Below are positions 1-5,952 of a stretch of DNA of 7,327 nucleotides, in pieces. A program made the position numbers and the translations under genes. Below the pieces are notes generated by a model that searched no databases, was not told where the DNA came from, and was given only the letters and a program-made list of their open reading frames with translations. Source of the DNA: Clostridium sp. CAG:1193 (GTDB lineage Bacteria > Bacillota_I > Bacilli_A > RF39 > UBA660); the NCBI GenBank assembly GCA_000436255.1, contig HF990765.1, positions 1 through 7,327 on the forward strand, read 5' to 3'. Numbering within the stretch: the stretch's first letter is position 1; each line of letters begins with the position of its first letter.

Positions 1-1
1 G

Positions 2-784
2 ATTTTAACAAATTTTTGCTGCTTTTCTGTTCACGCCAGGGATGCATCCTTAGCTATAAGTACAAGTGTAACAGAAACTACAGAAGATTTTGTAAAGTTA
101 ATGAATGAAAAAGCTAGTAAATTAGGTATGACAAATACATATTTTTGTAATCCAAATGGTCTTGATGAAAAGTGTGAAAATATATCAACTGCAAGAGATA
201 TGGCTACTTTAACTAGGTATGCTAATAAAATACCAATGTATAAAAAAATAGTTGGTACTAAAAGACATATAGTTAAAACAAATTTAAAAACTTATGATTG
301 GTATAATAAAAATAAATTGCTTTCTACTTATAAATATACAACTGGTGGGAAAACTGGTTTTACAGAAAAAGCAAGAAGAACACTTGTAACAACTGCTAGT
401 AAAGATGATCTAAATTTAATAGTAGTAACACTTAATGATCCAAATGATTTTACAACACATAAGAATTTATATGAATATGGTTTTAATAATTATAAGAAAT
501 ATCAAATTTTATCTAAAAAGAATTTTAAATTAGAAAACAAATATTATGATAATTTATATATAAAAAATGATTACTATTATACACTTAAAGATAGTGAAAA
601 AGATAAAGTAAGTATTAAATATAAATTAAATAAAATTAATAGACCTAAAAATAATGAAGAGGTTGGTGTAGCAGTAGTTTATCTTGATAATACTATTGTT
701 AAGGAAGAAAAAATATATATTAAAGTAAAGAATAAATTAAAGAAAGAAAGTATTTTTAAAAGAATACTAAATATATTTAAATGA
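2..784 (+). CDS. D-alanyl-D-alanine carboxypeptidase (S11 family, DacB/DacF-like), 5'-truncated
   Basis: This is the C-terminal part of a penicillin-binding carboxypeptidase that trims the terminal D-Ala from peptidoglycan stem peptides outside the membrane. The frame is open from base 2, so the Met codon at 101 is internal; it falls in the conserved stretch ending LMN before K-LGM-NT. Visible landmarks are D-A-S after the expected SxN site (41-49), NPNGLDE, the ARDMA helix, and the KTG active-site triad at 350-358 in a GGKTGFT context. The C-terminal part (about 130 residues from 430 on) fits the beta-rich PBP5 C-terminal domain, and the basic amphipathic tail (KRILNIFK) could anchor it to the membrane. 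The SxxK catalytic Ser/Lys motif lies outside the window. The SxN triad reads HAR (32-40), probably an edge artefact. The stop codon TGA overlaps the spmA start. Synteny with spmAB suggests the sporulation enzyme DacB (PBP5*), which reduces cortex cross-linking, but a DacF/DacA assignment cannot be excluded. Confidence 0.9.
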   Translation: MLTNFCCFSVHARDASLAISTSVTETTEDFVKLMNEKASKLGMTNTYFCNPNGLDEKCENISTARDMATLTRYANKIPMYKKIVGTKRHIVKTNLKTYDWYNKNKLLSTYKYTTGGKTGFTEKARRTLVTTASKDDLNLIVVTLNDPNDFTTHKNLYEYGFNNYKKYQILSKKNFKLENKYYDNLYIKNDYYYTLKDSEKDKVSIKYKLNKINRPKNNEEVGVAVVYLDNTIVKEEKIYIKVKNKLKKESIFKRILNIFK

Positions 785-1359
785 TAAATTATATATGGGT
801 TTCATTTATATTTATAGGGGTTATATATGGATTTTTAAGTGGTAATATAAATTCTGTTAATAATGAAATAATTAAAAGTGCAAAGGATAGTTTAGAACTT
901 TTTATAAATATACTTCCTAATATAGTGTTATGGCTTGGAATAATGACGATTGCTGTTGATTCAGGATTACTTAATAAATTAACTCGTTTTATGCATCCTT
1001 TATTAAAAAGATTATTTCCTGATATTAAAGATGATAATGAATCTTTAGGATATATATCTTCAAATATAATTGCAAATATTTTAGGCCTTGGAAGTGCTGC
1101 TACACCATTTGGTCTTAAAGCAATGAAATCTTTACAAGATAAAAATCCTAAAAAAGATACGGCAACAAGAAGTATGATTACATTTTTATCTCTTAATACA
1201 AGTGGTCTTACATTAATTCCTACTACAGTAATATCTATAAGAAGTATGTATAATAGTATTGATCCTGCCTGTATAATATTATCAACTATTTTATCTACAT
1301 TAGTATCAACTATAAGTGCAATTACTTTAGATAAATTATTTTATAAGGTGAAAAAATGA
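781..1359 (+). CDS. spmA: Spore maturation protein SpmA
   Basis: This is a 192-residue integral membrane protein of the nucleoside-recognition (Gate) domain family, close to the usual SpmA length. In Bacillus and Clostridium, SpmA works with SpmB to achieve full dehydration of the spore core; the transported molecule is not firmly established. Hydrophobic segments lie at about residues 3-20, 40-60, 93-112, 130-155 and 160-180. The diagnostic SpmA stretch is N-ILGLGSAATPFGLKAM (99-115), followed by the LNTSGLTLIPTTV motif (138-150). The ATG overlaps the upstream TGA by 4 nt (ATGA), and its 3' end overlaps spmB in the same way, so the three genes are probably translationally coupled. No separate ribosome binding site is obvious, which fits coupling to the carboxypeptidase gene. 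Confidence 0.95.
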   Translation: MINYIWVSFIFIGVIYGFLSGNINSVNNEIIKSAKDSLELFINILPNIVLWLGIMTIAVDSGLLNKLTRFMHPLLKRLFPDIKDDNESLGYISSNIIANILGLGSAATPFGLKAMKSLQDKNPKKDTATRSMITFLSLNTSGLTLIPTTVISIRSMYNSIDPACIILSTILSTLVSTISAITLDKLFYKVKK

Positions 1360-1865
1360 GTAAATATATACTGCCACTAATTGTACTTGTAATAGTAATT
1401 TATGGAATGTTTAAGAAAAATAATGTTTATGATTCATTTATTAAAGGCACAAAAGAAGGACTTGAAATAGGAATAGGTATATTTCCGTCTTTGCTTGCTA
1501 TAATATTTTCAACTAGAATATTAATATCAAGTGGCTTTGTTAGTTTCTTACTTCAATTAATAAGCCCAGTATTAGATTTTATAAAATTTCCAAAAGAAGT
1601 ATTTCCTATGGCTATATTAAGACCTATTTCAGGTAATGCTAGTTTAGCAATGATGGAAAGTGTGTTTAGAATGTATGGTGTAGATACATATATTGGCAAG
1701 TTAGCATCCACTCTTCAAGGATGCACAGATACAACTCTTTATATTCTTACAATGTATTTTGGCTTTGTTGGCGTAAAGAAGATTAAATATTCACTTTACG
1801 TGGGCCTTCTTTCAGATTTAATAGGAATAATTGCAAGTATAATTATAGTTAAATTGCTCTTTTAA
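1356..1865 (+). CDS. spmB: Spore maturation protein SpmB
   Basis: This is a 169-residue membrane protein, partner of SpmA and of the same Gate-domain family, slightly shorter than B. subtilis SpmB. Conserved signatures are RPISGNASLAMM (residues 89-100) and QGCTDTTLY followed by YFG-VG-KK (121-142). Hydrophobic segments are at about 3-18, 38-56, 58-76, 125-140 and 145-168. A good ribosome binding site, AAGGTG at 1345-1350, lies inside the end of spmA, 5 nt before the ATG, and the ATGA overlap points to coupled translation. There is no hairpin terminator after the TAA; transcription could run on into rluB, which also has its own likely promoter starting at the next base. Confidence 0.95.
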   Translation: MSKYILPLIVLVIVIYGMFKKNNVYDSFIKGTKEGLEIGIGIFPSLLAIIFSTRILISSGFVSFLLQLISPVLDFIKFPKEVFPMAILRPISGNASLAMMESVFRMYGVDTYIGKLASTLQGCTDTTLYILTMYFGFVGVKKIKYSLYVGLLSDLIGIIASIIIVKLLF

Positions 1866-1910
1866 TTGCGTTTATAAAAAAATTAATTTATAATTATATT
1901 GGTGATATTT
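1866..1910 (+). promoter_or_regulatory. rluB promoter with ultra-short leader and GGTGAT ribosome binding site
   Basis: A TTGCGT hexamer (1866-1871, 3 of 6 consensus matches) is followed after exactly 17 nt by a perfect TATAAT (1889-1894). With standard geometry transcription starts near 1901, the first G of GGTGAT (1901-1906), which is complementary to ATCACC at the 3' end of 16S rRNA. The ATG follows 4 nt later at 1911, so the leader would be only about 10 nt. The same layout occurs before the desulfurase and rarA genes. The -35 is weak; the assignment rests on the -10, the spacing and the recurrence. Confidence 0.6.
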
Positions 1911-2624
1911 ATGGAAAGACTTCAAAAAATTATTGCAGAAAGTGGTTATGCAAGTAGAAGAAAAGCAGAAGAATTAATAAAAAATGGAAAAGTAATGGTA
2001 AATGGTAAAATAATAACTGAATTAGGTAGTAAAGCAAGTTATGGTGATGATATATTAGTTGATGGTAAGAAAATAGAAAAAGAAGAAAAAGAGTATTATT
2101 TATTTAATAAACCAAGAGGAGTTATTACAAGTACTAGTGATGATAAGAAAAGAAAAGTTGTAACTGATTACTTTGATTCTAATAAAAGATTGTTTCCTGT
2201 AGGTAGACTAGATTATGATACTACTGGTTTATTAATAATGACAAATGATGGAGAACTTGCTAATATTTTAATGCATCCTAAAAATGAAATAGAAAAAGTA
2301 TATATAGCAAAACTAAATGGTATAGTAAAAGCAGAACATATACACGCTTTAGAAAAAGGAATAGTTATTGATAATATTAAATGCATTCCAAAAAGAGTTA
2401 AATTGAAAAGTTTTGATAGAAAAACAAATTCATCAATAGTAGAAATAACTATATCAGAAGGCAAGAATCATGAAGTAAAGAAAATGTTTGAAAATGTTGG
2501 ATTTAAAGTTGATAAGTTAAAAAGAGAGAGACTAGGATTTTTAACGCTTGGTAAATTACAAAGTGGAGAATATAGAAAATTAAATAGAAAAGAAGTAAAA
2601 GATTTGTATAGTTTAGAAAAATAA
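1911..2624 (+). CDS. rluB: 23S rRNA pseudouridine synthase RluB
   Basis: This is a cytoplasmic RsuA/RluB-family enzyme that isomerises a uridine in 23S rRNA near the peptidyl transferase centre. The 237-residue product begins with an S4 RNA-binding domain (about 1-60: RLQKIIAESGYASRRKAEELI and GKVMVNGK), followed by the catalytic domain. The catalytic Asp is D101 in the GRLDYDTTGLL motif, preceded by YLFNKPRGV (63-71) and followed by the conserved SEGKNHEVKKMF near the end. I chose the ATG at 1911 because GGTGAT sits 4 nt upstream; an in-frame TTG at 1899 would place that binding site inside the gene and ahead of the predicted transcript. The assignment as RluB rather than RsuA or RluE/F rests on the overall length and the spmAB synteny known from B. 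subtilis. A hairpin terminator overlaps the stop codon. Confidence 0.93.
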   Translation: MERLQKIIAESGYASRRKAEELIKNGKVMVNGKIITELGSKASYGDDILVDGKKIEKEEKEYYLFNKPRGVITSTSDDKKRKVVTDYFDSNKRLFPVGRLDYDTTGLLIMTNDGELANILMHPKNEIEKVYIAKLNGIVKAEHIHALEKGIVIDNIKCIPKRVKLKSFDRKTNSSIVEITISEGKNHEVKKMFENVGFKVDKLKRERLGFLTLGKLQSGEYRKLNRKEVKDLYSLEK

Positions 2625-2644
2625 GCACTATTTTAGTGCTTTTT
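2623..2644 (+). terminator. Rho-independent terminator after rluB
   Basis: A perfect 8-bp stem, AAGCACTA (2623-2630) and TAGTGCTT (2634-2641), closes a TTT loop and runs into a short T tract (to 2644). Its left arm uses the last two bases of the rluB TAA stop. It separates rluB from the unknown gene downstream. Confidence 0.85.
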
Positions 2645-2707
2645 ATGTTAAAACATGTTATTATAGAAGTATATAATATGTATAAGTAGTAACGCATTAC
2701 ATATGTT

Positions 2708-2781
2708 TACAAAAAAATTGACATTTTTTGTACAAGGTGTTATAATAAAGCCACTTTTGAAGAAGAAATAGGGGTGTTAGT
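2708..2781 (+). promoter_or_regulatory. Consensus extended -10 promoter with inverted repeat over the -35
   Basis: A perfect TTGACA (2718-2723), a 17-nt spacer and a perfect TATAAT (2741-2746) preceded by TGT give an extended -10, as strong as a housekeeping sigma promoter can look. A 9-bp inverted repeat, TACAAAAAA (2708-2716) and TTTTTTGTA (2724-2732), is centred on the -35 hexamer and could bind a dimeric repressor or simply be A/T-tract DNA. The transcript should start near 2753 and carry a leader of about 29 nt, with a GGGGTG ribosome binding site at 2771-2776, 5 nt before the ATG at 2782. Confidence 0.85.
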
Positions 2782-3201
2782 ATGAATAAAGGGTTTATAT
2801 TTGAGTATAAAAACGAAAACGAATTTAGAAAACTAGAACGTTCAGTAAAAAAATATAATATGCTTGCATATAAGAAATTAACTTTTGAATATTATGATTC
2901 GTTAAAAGAAGGAAAGTTTTTGGGGAAACTTGTATCAACAAATAGTAAAGAACATACAAAATCATATTCATTAAAAATACCAACAGATGAGATGTTTGCA
3001 AAAGTCCATGGTGATATGACTTTACATTATACTGTATTTGAAGATAAAAATGTAGTATTGCTTGAAACAATTACTCCTGAAGATATTTTATCAGAAGGGC
3101 ATAGAACAGAACTTCCTACATATAAAGGAGTAATGATATCAAAAGCAAATGCAGAAAAAGATATGTTTAAAATAAATTTATTAAATATGTTAGGAAAATA
3201 A
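2782..3201 (+). CDS. Conserved-looking hypothetical protein, 139 aa
   Basis: I do not recognise this family. The product has 139 residues, no signal peptide, no membrane segment, no Cys and no Trp, so it is probably a soluble cytoplasmic protein. It is highly charged and Lys-rich, with alternating strand-like segments (KGFIFEY, MTLHYTVFE, VVLLETITPE) and a charged helix-like C-terminal part from ELPTYKGVMIS to the end. There is no visible catalytic or nucleotide-binding motif. Coding status is supported by the GGGGTG ribosome binding site, a perfect promoter, a hairpin terminator right after the stop, and codon use like its neighbours. It forms a single-gene transcription unit between rluB and the desulfurase operon, and neither neighbour suggests a role. 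The promoter strength implies an abundant protein, unless the overlapping inverted repeat represses it. Confidence 0.85.
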   Translation: MNKGFIFEYKNENEFRKLERSVKKYNMLAYKKLTFEYYDSLKEGKFLGKLVSTNSKEHTKSYSLKIPTDEMFAKVHGDMTLHYTVFEDKNVVLLETITPEDILSEGHRTELPTYKGVMISKANAEKDMFKINLLNMLGK

Positions 3202-3232
3202 AATATCTTAGTTAAAACTAAGGTATTTTTTT
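3199..3232 (+). terminator. Rho-independent terminator after the 139-aa gene
   Basis: A stem of about 12 bp pairs 3201-3212 with 3217-3228 (core CTTAGT / ACTAAG, one G-U wobble at 3206/3223) around a 4-nt TAAA loop, followed by T residues to 3232. It starts at the stop codon and isolates this gene from the desulfurase operon. Confidence 0.85.
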
Positions 3233-3245
3233 AATTTTGCAAATA

Positions 3246-3291
3246 TTGTATTTATATATGATTTATTATATAATTATACAAGGTGATATAT
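3246..3291 (+). promoter_or_regulatory. Desulfurase operon promoter with ultra-short leader and AGGTGAT ribosome binding site
   Basis: TTGTAT (3246-3251) is followed after 17 nt by a perfect TATAAT (3269-3274). The predicted start is near 3281, so the leader (3281-3291) is about 11 nt and is essentially AGGTGAT (3281-3287) plus a 4-nt spacer before the ATG at 3292. This repeats the rluB and rarA layout. The -35 matches only 3 of 6 consensus positions. Confidence 0.6.
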
Positions 3292-4419
3292 ATGGTATAT
3301 TTAGATTATTCAGCAACAACTCCAGTTAATAAAGAAGTACTTGATACATTTTGTAAAGTATCATTAGAATTTCCTGGAAATCCTAATTCTTTACATAAAC
3401 TAGGGACTAATAGCAATAATTTAATAAATGAAGCAACAAAGCAAATTAAAAATATTTTAAAAATACCTAATAAAGAGGTTATATATACTAGTGGTTCATC
3501 TGAATCTAATAATACAGTTATAAAAGGAGTATGTAGTAAATATAAAAGTAGAGGTAATCATATAATAACAACACCTTTTGAGCATTCTTCTATTTATGCA
3601 CCACTTAATTATTTAATGGATAATGGTTTTGAAGTAGATTTCGTTAAGTTAGATAAAAATGGTATTGTAGATTTAGATGATTTAAAAAGACTTATAAATG
3701 ATAAAACTATACTTGTAAGTGTTGCAAGTGTTAATAGTGAAATTGGTATACTTCAACCAATTGATGAAATTGGTAAAATAGTTAAAGAATATCCAAAATG
3801 TTATTTTCATTCAGATATGACTCAAAGTATAGGAAAAGTAGAAATACCACTTGATAATGTAGATTTTGTTAGTTTTTCTGCCCATAAGTTTTTTGGACTT
3901 AAGGGTATTGGATGTTTGCTTAAGAATGAAAATATAGTTATAGATCCATTAATACATGGAGGTAAAAGTACTACTAATTATAGAAGTGGTACACCAGCAC
4001 TTCCACTAATTGTATCACTATCAAAAGCACTTCGTTTAATATATGAAGATTTTGATAATAAATATAATCATGTTTTAAGTCTTAATAAGTATTTAAAAGA
4101 AAAACTAAGTACTTTTGATAAAGTTTATATAAATAGTAATGATAATAGTATTCCACATATTTTAAATATAAGTGTAATGGGTGTTAAGCCAGAAACAATG
4201 CTTCATGCACTTGAAAAATACGATATATATATATCAACACAAAGTGCATGTTCAAGTAAAACAACACTATCAAAAGCTGTTTTAGCACTTACTCATGATG
4301 AAAAAAGAGCATCATCTAGTATAAGAATAAGTATTTCTTATTTAACTACTAAAGAGGAAATAGATTATTTTGTTGAATGTTTTAGTAAATGTTATGATGA
4401 ATTAGAGGTATTAGTATGA
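3292..4419 (+). CDS. Cysteine desulfurase, NifS/IscS family
   Basis: This is a class-V PLP aminotransferase-fold enzyme that converts L-cysteine to alanine and passes the sulfur as a persulfide to acceptors such as Fe-S scaffolds or tRNA-thiolation proteins. The 375-residue product starts with the typical YLDYSATTP. Active-site landmarks, numbered from the ATG at 3292, are H98 in FEHSS (stacks on PLP), D175 and Q178 in HSDMTQS (PLP ring contacts), K199 in SAHKFFGLKG (Schiff base), and the persulfide-forming C320 in QSACSSKT, followed by SSIRISIS. All expected residues are present. The ATG at 3292 is preferred over a GTG at 3283 because that GTG lies inside the AGGTGAT ribosome binding site. 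The gene opens an operon; its TGA overlaps the thioredoxin start (ATGA). No IscU/SufU, trmU/mnmA or thiI is in view, so the sulfur acceptor cannot be named and I give no symbol. Confidence 0.93.
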   Translation: MVYLDYSATTPVNKEVLDTFCKVSLEFPGNPNSLHKLGTNSNNLINEATKQIKNILKIPNKEVIYTSGSSESNNTVIKGVCSKYKSRGNHIITTPFEHSSIYAPLNYLMDNGFEVDFVKLDKNGIVDLDDLKRLINDKTILVSVASVNSEIGILQPIDEIGKIVKEYPKCYFHSDMTQSIGKVEIPLDNVDFVSFSAHKFFGLKGIGCLLKNENIVIDPLIHGGKSTTNYRSGTPALPLIVSLSKALRLIYEDFDNKYNHVLSLNKYLKEKLSTFDKVYINSNDNSIPHILNISVMGVKPETMLHALEKYDIYISTQSACSSKTTLSKAVLALTHDEKRASSSIRISISYLTTKEEIDYFVECFSKCYDELEVLV

Positions 4420-4676
4420 AAATAATAAAAATAGGCGCAGTATGGTGTGGTAGTTGTATTGCGATGAAAAACAGATGGAAAGATATAGAAAAAGAATATG
4501 ATCTTGATGTTACAAATTATGATTATGATTTTGATGAAGAAAAGGTAAAAGAATATAATATTGGTTCAATATTACCAGTTGCAATATTTTTAGATGATAA
4601 TAATAATGAAATAACAAGATTAGTAGGAGAAAAAAATAAAGAAGATATTATAAGAATATTAAAGGAGTACAAGTAG
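4416..4676 (+). CDS. Small cytoplasmic thioredoxin-like protein
   Basis: This is an 86-residue thioredoxin-fold protein, shorter than the usual 100-110 residues, mainly at the N-terminus. The redox motif is WCGSC (C11 and C14), with the cis-proline at P54 in SILPVAIF and a final LVGEK-KEDIIRIL helix as in thioredoxins. It has no signal peptide, so it acts in the cytoplasm as a dithiol reductant. It overlaps the desulfurase stop by 4 nt and ends one base before the CcdA-like gene starts, so all three are co-transcribed and probably co-translated. The context suggests two partners: the desulfurase, whose persulfides thioredoxins can reduce, and the CcdA-like membrane protein, for which thioredoxin is the classic cytoplasmic electron donor. 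The second is the stronger inference because the fused outer domain completes that route. Confidence 0.9.
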   Translation: MKIIKIGAVWCGSCIAMKNRWKDIEKEYDLDVTNYDYDFDEEKVKEYNIGSILPVAIFLDDNNNEITRLVGEKNKEDIIRILKEYK

Positions 4677-4677
4677 T

Positions 4678-5922
4678 ATGAAAAAACTTAAATATATAGT
4701 ATTAACAATATTACTGGCAGTATTGTTAATTCCATTTAATACATTTGCAGAAGAAAATGAAATAAGATTATACTTATTTCATAGTGAGACTTGTCCACAC
4801 TGCAAAGAAGAAATTGAATATTTAGATACAATAAAAGATGATTATCCAAATCTTGATATAGTAAAATATGAAGTATCAAATAATGAAATGAATTATAATT
4901 TTTATAATAAAGTAATAAAAAAGGCTAAAATAAATACAGGTGGACAAGTTCCATTTACAATAATAGGTACAGATTATTATGTTGGTTTTTCTAAAGATGT
5001 AAAAAATAAAATTAAAAAATCTCTTAATAAATTTTCAACTGGTGAATATGTTGATATTATATCTAAGATAAAAAATGATGAAGATATAAGTGGTATTAAA
5101 TATAATCAAAGTAAAAATAATGGTGGAAGTGCTAATATAAAAAATGAAGATAATAGTAATAATACATTTAATATTCCACTTATTGGGGATGTTAATGTAA
5201 AAGAAGTATCACTTCCATTTATATCAATTGTAATTGGTTTTGTAGACGGATTTAATCCATGTGCGATGTGGGTATTATTATTTCTTATTGGAATGTTATT
5301 TAATATGAAGGATAAAAAGAAAATGTGGATTTTGGGTCTTACATTCCTTGGTACATCAGCACTTGTATATTTACTTATTATGCTTGCATGGTTACAAGTA
5401 GCAATTAGTTTTAATACATCAAAAATTATTAAGTTTTTAATAGCTTTAGTAGCTTTGTGTGCAGGTACAATAAATTTAAGAAGCTATATTAAAGAAAGAA
5501 AAAGAAAAGACGATGGTTGTGAAATAGTAGACGATAAAAAAAGAAAGAAAATGTTTACTAGAATTAAGAAAATTACATCATCAGAAAAATTCATTTTAGC
5601 ACTTTTTGGAATGATGACACTTGCTATATCAGTTAATTTAGTTGAATTAGCATGTTCAGCAGGACTTCCACTTATATTTACACAAATACTTGCTATGAAT
5701 AACGTAGGTATAATAGAAAGAATAATTTGTTTTGGATTATATATATTATTCTTCTTACTAGATGATATAGTTGTATTTGTAATAGCAATGAAAACACTAG
5801 ATATAAAAGGAATATCTAGTAAATATGGAAAATATTCACATTTAATAGGTGGTATATTTATGCTATTAATTGGAATACTTATGATATTTAAACCAGAGTG
5901 GTTAATGTTTAATTTTGGTTAA
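4678..5922 (+). CDS. Secreted thioredoxin-fold (CPHC) domain fused to CcdA/DsbD-like membrane domain
   Basis: The 414-residue protein has three parts. Residues 1-24 are a signal peptide (KK-K, hydrophobic core, likely cut after TFA). Residues 28-120 are a thioredoxin/glutaredoxin-like domain with a CPHC motif (C39, C42) and cis-Pro in QVPF (P92), exposed outside. A low-complexity Asn/Lys/Ser/Gly-rich linker (about 141-163) leads to a membrane domain (175-405) with about six hydrophobic segments. It carries C195 in DGFNPCAMW and C326 in VELACSAGLP, matching the two intramembrane cysteines of CcdA and the DsbD beta domain that shuttle thiol electrons. A Lys/Arg-rich cytoplasmic loop (272-300) joins two three-helix halves. 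I infer that electrons pass from the thioredoxin just upstream through C195/C326 to the CPHC domain, keeping extracytoplasmic thiols reduced. The ribosome binding site AAAGGAG (4661-4667) lies in the thioredoxin gene. CPHC is also the DsbA oxidase motif, so the direction of flow is not proven by sequence. Confidence 0.88.
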   Translation: MKKLKYIVLTILLAVLLIPFNTFAEENEIRLYLFHSETCPHCKEEIEYLDTIKDDYPNLDIVKYEVSNNEMNYNFYNKVIKKAKINTGGQVPFTIIGTDYYVGFSKDVKNKIKKSLNKFSTGEYVDIISKIKNDEDISGIKYNQSKNNGGSANIKNEDNSNNTFNIPLIGDVNVKEVSLPFISIVIGFVDGFNPCAMWVLLFLIGMLFNMKDKKKMWILGLTFLGTSALVYLLIMLAWLQVAISFNTSKIIKFLIALVALCAGTINLRSYIKERKRKDDGCEIVDDKKRKKMFTRIKKITSSEKFILALFGMMTLAISVNLVELACSAGLPLIFTQILAMNNVGIIERIICFGLYILFFLLDDIVVFVIAMKTLDIKGISSKYGKYSHLIGGIFMLLIGILMIFKPEWLMFNFG

Positions 5923-5952
5923 AAAAAATACTAATTTTATTTAGTATTTTTT
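5923..5952. terminator. Bidirectional terminator shared by the redox operon and rarA
   Basis: A perfect 12-bp inverted repeat, AAAAAATACTAA (5923-5934) and TTAGTATTTTTT (5941-5952), encloses a 6-nt loop TTTTAT. It has T-rich tails in both directions, so it can end forward transcripts after the CcdA-like gene and reverse transcripts from rarA. The rarA stop codon (5939-5937) lies in the loop, so the last rarA codons form one arm of the hairpin. Confidence 0.88.

Noticed and set aside
101..103. ATG at 101 as the true start of the carboxypeptidase
   Set aside because: The frame is open upstream to the window edge and bases 41-100 encode residues that align without gaps to the PBP5 family before this Met.
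1899..1910. TTG start at 1899 for rluB, and the analogous GTG starts at 3283 and 7157
   Set aside because: Each upstream codon lies in or before the GGTGAT ribosome binding site and before or at the predicted transcript start; the ATGs at 1911, 3292 and 7148 are 4 nt after GGTGAT and match family N-termini.
2213..2464. Reverse-strand open frame of 83 codons inside rluB
   Set aside because: It is fully antisense to conserved RluB catalytic-domain sequence, has no ribosome binding site and no recognisable protein content.
2659..2678. Hairpin TATTATA/TATAATA and a second TATAAT (2672-2677) upstream of the 139-aa gene as a small RNA or extra promoter
   Set aside because: The stem is only 7 A/T pairs, there is no -35 at the right spacing and no terminator follows; chance is likely in this composition.
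2503..2697. Reverse-strand open frame of 64 codons across the rluB end
   Set aside because: It is antisense to rluB and runs through its terminator; the hydrophobic composition is what AT-rich DNA yields by chance.
2825..3070. Reverse-strand open frame of 81 codons in the 139-aa gene
   Set aside because: The forward gene has promoter, ribosome binding site and terminator; the reverse frame has none of these.
782..4419. Mollicutes-type code with TGA as Trp, suggested by the AT richness
   Set aside because: Trp codons checked in the genes are TGG, and TGA ends the carboxypeptidase, spmA and desulfurase genes at sensible positions with correct family lengths.
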